From Treponema sp. (GTDB taxonomy: Bacteria; Spirochaetota; Spirochaetia; Treponematales; Treponemataceae), in contig JAKSTM010000016.1 in NCBI GenBank assembly GCA_024402565.1, positions 1 to 36,804 of the forward strand: a stretch of DNA of 36,804 nucleotides, written 5' to 3'. The notes beneath the pieces were generated by a model, which was not told the origin of the DNA, made no database searches, and saw nothing but the letters and a program-made list of their open reading frames with translations. Positions 31,839 to 36,804 of this stretch are shown piece by piece; the stretch's first letter is position 1, and every line of letters starts with the position of its first letter. The position numbers and the translations under genes were made by a program.

Positions 31839-31844
31839 TATAAA
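31839..31844 (+). promoter_or_regulatory. -10-like hexamer abutting mltG
   Basis: TATAAA nine bases before the mltG ATG; the -35 region is poor. With no ribosome site in the 31-bp gap, a nearly leaderless mRNA is possible. Confidence 0.3.
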
Positions 31845-31853
31845 ATTACAAAT

Positions 31854-32942
31854 ATGAAAAGAATTTCAATTTTTCTTTGTTCTCTTCTTTTTCTGGTAAT
31901 ACTGATAGTAGGCGGAAGCCTTGCATTCGTATATTCTCAAAGCCGTCCTGTAATTTCAAAAACTTCTAGTTCTTCCAGTTCCTCAAATCAAATTGAAAAA
32001 ACAAGAATTGAAATCCATTCAGGCGATTCAGTAAAAAAAACTGCATTACTTCTTAAGGAAAAAAATCTTATAAAAAATGATATGGTGTTTTACGCTTTTG
32101 CAAGAAAACCAGAATTAATGAAATTCTTTTTCAAAAATACAGAAACTGAAAACAGCATTTCAAATTTTGTATTAAAAAGCGGAATGTATTACGTAAGTCC
32201 TGATATGGATATTCCTGAAATTCTTTCACTTCTTTCTTCCGGCCAGCAGGAATATGTTTCGGTTTCAATTCCTGAAGGATGGACCATTTCAAAAATCGGT
32301 AACTTACTGGAAGAAAAAGAAATCTGTCCAAAAGAAGACTTTATAAAAATCTGTCATGATACAAATTTCCTTATAAAAAATCATATCAGCCTGGATTCAG
32401 CAGAAGGTTTCCTTTTCCCTGATACTTATTTCTTCATCCCAAATTCCGACGCTGAAAAAATTGCTTCGGAAATGATCACTACGTTTTACAAAAAAATCAG
32501 TACATTATTGGACGTAAACAGTATCACTCAAAAGGAACTTGAAGATATCGTAATTCTTTCGTCAATCGTTGAACGTGAATACAGAGTTGCTGAAGAAGCA
32601 CCGCTGATTGCAAGTGTTTTCAAAAACAGACTCCGCCACAACATCGGCCTTTATTCATGCGCAACTGTTGTTTACGTCCTTACCGAAATTGAAGGAAGAC
32701 CTCATCCGTCAAGAATTCTAATTGAAGATACAAAAATTGACAGTCCTTATAACACTTATAAGTGGGCAGGATTGCCGCCGGGAGCTATTTCGAACCCGGG
32801 ATTAACGTCTTTGAATGCAGTGATCAATGCACCAAAGACTAACTACTACTTTTTCCAGGTAAAAGATGTAGCAAAAGGAACTCATGTATTTACATCAACA
32901 TTTGATGAGCATGTGGAAAATCACAATCTAACGACAAAGTAA
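31854..32942 (+). CDS. mltG: Endolytic murein transglycosylase (YceG family)
   Basis: 362 residues. N-terminal membrane anchor (~4-28), a Ser-rich linker, a LysM-like region (~50-140) and the YceG catalytic domain. Family blocks seen are AEGFLFPDTYFF, SSIVEREYRV with the catalytic Glu, LYSCATVVYVL, SPYNTYKWAGLPPGAISNPG and the near-terminal KGTHVFTSTFDEH. It cleaves nascent glycan strands at the inner membrane and so limits their length. No ribosome site before the ATG. Twelve bases before dnaG. Confidence 0.92.
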   Translation: MKRISIFLCSLLFLVILIVGGSLAFVYSQSRPVISKTSSSSSSSNQIEKTRIEIHSGDSVKKTALLLKEKNLIKNDMVFYAFARKPELMKFFFKNTETENSISNFVLKSGMYYVSPDMDIPEILSLLSSGQQEYVSVSIPEGWTISKIGNLLEEKEICPKEDFIKICHDTNFLIKNHISLDSAEGFLFPDTYFFIPNSDAEKIASEMITTFYKKISTLLDVNSITQKELEDIVILSSIVEREYRVAEEAPLIASVFKNRLRHNIGLYSCATVVYVLTEIEGRPHPSRILIEDTKIDSPYNTYKWAGLPPGAISNPGLTSLNAVINAPKTNYYFFQVKDVAKGTHVFTSTFDEHVENHNLTTK

Positions 32943-32954
32943 TAGAAAAGGATT

Positions 32955-34790
32955 ATGGCAGGACGTATTTCTAAAGAAACTGTTTCTCAGATTTACAACC
33001 AGACAGATATCGTTGCACTCATTGGCGAAACCACAAAACTGGAACGCCGTAGTGGAAACGACTGGTGGGGCTGCTGTCCTTTTCATCACGAAAAAACTGC
33101 TTCTTTTCATGTAGATGGTGATAAACGCATGTTTTACTGTTTTTCCTGCCATAAATCAGGAAATGCTGTGGGCTTTGCCATGGAAACCCAGAGCCTGAAT
33201 TATCTGGAAGCTTTACAGTATCTGGCAAAACGTTCCGGAATCACTATTCAATATGAAGAAGGTTATGGAAACAATAACGAAAAGTATGAATATGACGATA
33301 CGAAAGACCGTCTTATTGAACTTTACGAAAGAACTGCAAATATGTTCAATTATTTCCTTCTGGAAACTCAGGAAGGAAAAGAAGCACTTGATTATCTTAC
33401 AAAGCGAGGACTCACAAGGGAAACCATCGAAAAATTCCGTCTGGGTTACGCTCCAAAAAATTATAAGTGGCTTAAACAATTTCTGAAATCAAAGAACTTC
33501 AGCGATGAATTTCTTGCTCAGTCAAAACTTTTCAGCAAGAATTATCCTGACATTGCTTTTTTCAGTGACCGAGTTATGTTTCCGATTTTTAACAGGCACG
33601 GACAAACAGTTGCATTTTCGGGAAGAATTTTACATTCAAAAGACCCGAAAACAGACAGAAAGTACATGAATACACCAGAGATGATTCAGTACAAAAAAAG
33701 AGAAACACTTTTTGCCTTCAACTTTGCCCGAAATGCCATAAGAACTTCCAAAACCATAATTTTCTGTGAAGGAAATATGGACGTTATTGCATACCATCAG
33801 GCGGGTGTGGAGAACGCCGTGGCAACTTGTGGAACAGCCCTGACAGAAGACCATCTTAAAATGATCAAAGGTTTAGCAGAAACTATTATCCTGGCCTTTG
33901 ACTCAGATGATGCAGGGCAGGAAGCAAACAAAAAATCAATATACATGTGCCGCCGCCAAGGTTTTACAGTTAAAGTTTTACAACTTAAAGGAGGAAAAGA
34001 TGCATCCGAGATTCTTCAGAATTTCGGTAAGGAAAACTTGACGAACCAGGTGGCAAATAGTATATTAGATTCCGACTATCTTTTGAATAGATTGGGAGAA
34101 TTATACCTTCTTGATACTCCTGAGGGAAAATCAAAGGCTGCTTTTGAGTTCTTTGATTATGTAGATTCTCTTCAGTCATATTCACACAAAGAGTCCAGTC
34201 TGGACCAGTTATGCCAGACTTTAAATTTAAGTCCGGAGGCTGTCAGAAAAGACTTCCAGAATCGCAAACAAACAAAACCCCAGAATACAATTCAGCCAGT
34301 CCGGCAGACAAATATCCAGAAAGTACAAAATCCTAAAATCCAGATGAATGCTGAGATGAGAGGAATTCTTGCCGTTGTATGTAATCTTGAAAAGTTTTCT
34401 GAACTTCAGGGAAAAGTTTCCGAAAGTGATTTCAAAAATCCTGCAGCCATTGAACTATACAATATTCTTAAGGAGTGTTACGAAGAAAATCTTTTGTCAC
34501 TGCCGATTATTTTGGACCGATGTAAAAATGAAGAACTGGTTCCAATTATAACACAGGCGGTATCTTCTAATGCATATGCAGTAGAAGACTCTAAATTTGT
34601 TGCAGATTTTGTAAAATTTTTGAACAAGAATAAACTTGAATCAAGAATATCTGAACTTCAGGTTTTAATTCGTAATTTTACAATTTGTTCCGAAGAAGAC
34701 AAAGAGGTTTTGAATACACTTTTAAAGGATAAAATGCAGCTCGAAGCCGAGAAATTACAACTCGAAAAAGAGATGCGGAACAATATTTAA
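32955..34790 (+). CDS. dnaG: DNA primase
   Basis: 611 residues, normal length. N-terminal CHC2 zinc finger (Cys41-x2-His44, Cys62-x2-Cys65), RNA polymerase core with the TOPRIM domain (CEGNMDVIAYHQAG and FDSDDAGQEA), and a C-terminal helicase-binding region after ~residue 440. It makes RNA primers at the fork. AAGG precedes the ATG. Adjacent to rpoD as in the macromolecular-synthesis operon of many bacteria, but here with mltG ahead rather than rpsU, which stands alone at 6838. Confidence 0.96.
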   Translation: MAGRISKETVSQIYNQTDIVALIGETTKLERRSGNDWWGCCPFHHEKTASFHVDGDKRMFYCFSCHKSGNAVGFAMETQSLNYLEALQYLAKRSGITIQYEEGYGNNNEKYEYDDTKDRLIELYERTANMFNYFLLETQEGKEALDYLTKRGLTRETIEKFRLGYAPKNYKWLKQFLKSKNFSDEFLAQSKLFSKNYPDIAFFSDRVMFPIFNRHGQTVAFSGRILHSKDPKTDRKYMNTPEMIQYKKRETLFAFNFARNAIRTSKTIIFCEGNMDVIAYHQAGVENAVATCGTALTEDHLKMIKGLAETIILAFDSDDAGQEANKKSIYMCRRQGFTVKVLQLKGGKDASEILQNFGKENLTNQVANSILDSDYLLNRLGELYLLDTPEGKSKAAFEFFDYVDSLQSYSHKESSLDQLCQTLNLSPEAVRKDFQNRKQTKPQNTIQPVRQTNIQKVQNPKIQMNAEMRGILAVVCNLEKFSELQGKVSESDFKNPAAIELYNILKECYEENLLSLPIILDRCKNEELVPIITQAVSSNAYAVEDSKFVADFVKFLNKNKLESRISELQVLIRNFTICSEEDKEVLNTLLKDKMQLEAEKLQLEKEMRNNI

Positions 34791-34817
34791 TTTAAAACTT
34801 TAAAAAAGGAATTATAA

Positions 34818-36659
34818 ATGAGTCAGACAGAAAAAACAGACAATCCTGCCGTGGAAAAAGTCCTTGCTTTCTTAAAAGACAAAAAAGTTGTTTCATGGGA
34901 TGAAATGACTGATGTTCTTGGAATGGATTTTATCAACTCACCAGAAATGGAAGGCGTTTTAAAATCTCTGGAAGACAAAAAAATCACAGTTATTGAAACT
35001 GATATAATTGGTGAAGAACCAGAACCTGAAGAGGAACCAGATGACGAAGATGAAGACGACGAAGCTGGAATCCTTGATGATGACGAAGACGGAGTAGGCG
35101 GCGATAACGAAGTTGCTGAAATTGAACAGACAGAAAAGAAACTGGCTGCTTCAAAATCACGTCTTGTAAACAATGACAAAGAATCTTCTGTAGACGATCC
35201 TATCCGTTATTACCTTCGTGAAATCGGACGCGAAAACCTTCTTACCGCTGAACAGGAAGTTATTCTTTCTAAGCAGATGGAAGACGGAAAAAATATCATT
35301 AAAGATGTTATCCGCAATGCTGGGATAATGATTCCTGAATTCTTTACAATTGCACAGAAAGCATTCACAAGAATTGATGTTCATGAGCAGGGAAAAGCCC
35401 GTAAAGAAATCAATGAAGAAATGGCTGAAAAACGCCGTTTGAAGAGTGCTTACGGTGAATATATCAAACCTGTTCTTGCAGAAATGAAACAATATATTCC
35501 GCTTAAGAAACAGCTTTTCGAAACTGAAGGAACAATTAAAATCCTTCAGAATGAAGAACTTTGCGAACTTCGTGCAATTATCCAGCCAAAACTGGCAGAA
35601 ATCGATATTCAGACTGAAGAACTTGATAAACTTACACAGAAATTCCGTGATGCAACACGCAAAATTGACGAATATCATCTGAAACAGGAAAAGAAAATGA
35701 AAGATCTGCGCATCAAAAATGCTGCAGAACTTCGTGCTCTTGGACGCAAGATTTCAATTAAGTCTCAAGCAGCAAAACTTGAAGCTGAACTTAACATGAG
35801 TTCTGATGAAATCCGTAATGTTTATACAGAAATCCAGAAAATCGACCGAAAACTCCGCAAACTGGAATTTGACTTTGAAAATTCAGTAGATGATATTTTG
35901 GAAATGGCCCGTAAAATTGAAGAAGGCCGTGTAATGATGGAAAAAGCAAAGAACAAACTTATCGAAGCAAACCTTCGTCTGGTTGTTTCTATTGCAAAAA
36001 AATATACAAACCGCGGTCTTCAGTTCTTTGACCTGGTCCAGGAAGGAAATATCGGCCTTATTAAGGCAGTTGAAAAATTCGAATATCGTAAAGGTTTCAA
36101 ATTTTCTACATACGCTACATGGTGGATTCGTCAGGCAATTACACGTTCAATTTCTGACCAGGCTCGTACAATCCGCGTTCCAGTCCATATGATTGAACAG
36201 ATTAACAAAGTTGTACGTGAAAGCCGTCAGCTTATGCAGAAGCTTGGCCGCGAACCAACCGACGAAGAAATTGCACAGCAGCTTGGATGGCCACTTGCCC
36301 GTGTTAAGCAGGTTAAGAATGTTGCACGTGAACCTATTTCTCTGGATACACCAATCGGAGAAGAAGAAGACTCATTACTGGGAGACTTCATCGAAGACAA
36401 AGACGTTGAAAATCCAGCAAATGCAACAGCATACACAATGCTTCAGGAGCAGCTTAAAAAGGTTCTTTCAACACTTCCTCCACGTGAACAGGAAGTTCTT
36501 AAAATGCGTTTTGGTCTTGAAGACGGTTACAGCCTTACACTGGAAGAAGTTGGTCTTTACTTTGACGTAACTCGTGAACGTATCCGCCAGATTGAAGCAA
36601 AAGCTTTAAGACGTCTCCGTCACCCACGTCGTGCAAACGAACTTAAAGATTACATGTAA
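34818..36659 (+). CDS. rpoD: Primary sigma factor (sigma-70)
   Basis: 613 residues. Region 1.1 (~1-60), a strongly acidic stretch (~67-95, rich in Glu/Asp), region 1.2 ([11 protein letters not shown]), a long charged non-conserved region (~170-365), region 2 ([34 protein letters not shown]), region 3, and region 4.2 ([20 protein letters not shown]). It should recognise TTGACA/TATAAT promoters, consistent with the promoters proposed in this window. AAGGA precedes the ATG; terminator follows. Confidence 0.97.
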   Translation: MSQTEKTDNPAVEKVLAFLKDKKVVSWDEMTDVLGMDFINSPEMEGVLKSLEDKKITVIETDIIGEEPEPEEEPDDEDEDDEAGILDDDEDGVGGDNEVAEIEQTEKKLAASKSRLVNNDKESSVDDPIRYYLREIGRENLLTAEQEVILSKQMEDGKNIIKDVIRNAGIMIPEFFTIAQKAFTRIDVHEQGKARKEINEEMAEKRRLKSAYGEYIKPVLAEMKQYIPLKKQLFETEGTIKILQNEELCELRAIIQPKLAEIDIQTEELDKLTQKFRDATRKIDEYHLKQEKKMKDLRIKNAAELRALGRKISIKSQAAKLEAELNMSSDEIRNVYTEIQKIDRKLRKLEFDFENSVDDILEMARKIEEGRVMMEKAKNKLIEANLRLVVSIAKKYTNRGLQFFDLVQEGNIGLIKAVEKFEYRKGFKFSTYATWWIRQAITRSISDQARTIRVPVHMIEQINKVVRESRQLMQKLGREPTDEEIAQQLGWPLARVKQVKNVAREPISLDTPIGEEEDSLLGDFIEDKDVENPANATAYTMLQEQLKKVLSTLPPREQEVLKMRFGLEDGYSLTLEEVGLYFDVTRERIRQIEAKALRRLRHPRRANELKDYM

Positions 36660-36667
36660 TAACATCT

Positions 36668-36704
36668 ACCTTCTCTGTCTCAATAGACAGAGAAGGTGTT
36701 TTTT
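36668..36704 (+). terminator. Terminator of rpoD
   Basis: ACCTTCTCTGTCT (36668-36680) pairs perfectly with AGACAGAGAAGGT (36685-36697), 4-nt loop, followed by G and six T. Confidence 0.92.
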
Positions 36705-36743
36705 AATATAATTTAGCGATTAAAATTTTATAAGGAAATATTA

Positions 36744-36804
36744 ATGGTAACAGCAGATATTTTTGAAAAATTAAAGGACTTACAGGACATTCTGGTAAAC
36801 AAAT
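36744..36804 (+). CDS. Start of a further gene, possibly a zinc-ribbon coiled-coil protein
   Basis: TAAGGAAATATTAATG gives a good ribosome site and start; 20 codons are visible (MVTADIFEKLKDLQDILVNK) before the window ends. The opening and its position after rpoD recall the treponemal zinc-ribbon/coiled-coil protein encoded there, but 20 residues are too few for a firm call. Confidence 0.55.
   Translation, partial: MVTADIFEKLKDLQDILVNK

Overview
The window looks like chromosomal DNA of a gut- or rumen-type spirochaete, most likely a Treponema. This is inferred from low GC, strong AAGGAGG-type ribosome sites, the dnaG-rpoD order followed by a short ORF opening that resembles the treponemal zinc-ribbon protein downstream of rpoD, a spirochaete-style lipoprotein, and small outer-membrane-barrel-like proteins. 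tRNA genes lack an encoded CCA, and a CCA/poly(A) nucleotidyltransferase gene is present. I see no prophage, insertion sequence or CRISPR array.

Layout. 1-1143 (minus): HdrB and HdrC-like iron-sulfur subunits, the latter cut by the window edge. 1297-3997: a GH127-type beta-L-arabinofuranosidase gene (plus) facing an AraC-type regulator (minus), with a candidate AraC-type operator. 4134-6745 (minus): a lactate/malate dehydrogenase-family gene followed by fumarase, separated by stacked hairpins. 6765-7474: rpsU, a hairpin-rich element resembling a damaged tRNA-Gly, and an intact tRNA-Gly. 7513-8823: a purine permease. 8882-10261: a membrane-bound diguanylate cyclase. 10464-11861: threonine synthase.

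12003-22262 (minus) is the most unusual part. It is a three-gene unit: (1) an exported barrel/transglutaminase-fold/TPR protein whose catalytic residues are all replaced, (2) its exported paralogue that keeps the Cys-His-acid set, and (3) a lipoprotein of about 2,174 residues built of Ig-like modules, currently split by a one-base frameshift in a homopolymer. I propose a surface-protein processing or cross-linking system.

22368-30542 carries housekeeping genes: alr (plus) against folC (minus), trpS (plus) against cca (minus), with inverted heptamer repeats at the trpS/cca junction; a small membrane protein; and an SPFH-like/aroH/glgA operon. 30568-30846 is a tRNA-Thr/tRNA-Tyr operon. 30887-36659 is a plus-strand cluster of an MBL-fold hydrolase, mltG, dnaG and rpoD, followed by the start of one more gene.

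Metabolic reading: the dehydrogenase-fumarase pair would suit oxaloacetate to malate to fumarate conversion on the way to succinate, the HdrBC pair suits anaerobic electron transfer, and GH127 plus AraC suits plant arabinan use. Regulatory points recur: several genes lack a ribosome site and have a -10-like hexamer almost touching the start codon (possible leaderless mRNAs), and dyads overlap promoters or ribosome sites at rpsU, fumC and alr. All promoter calls are by eye.
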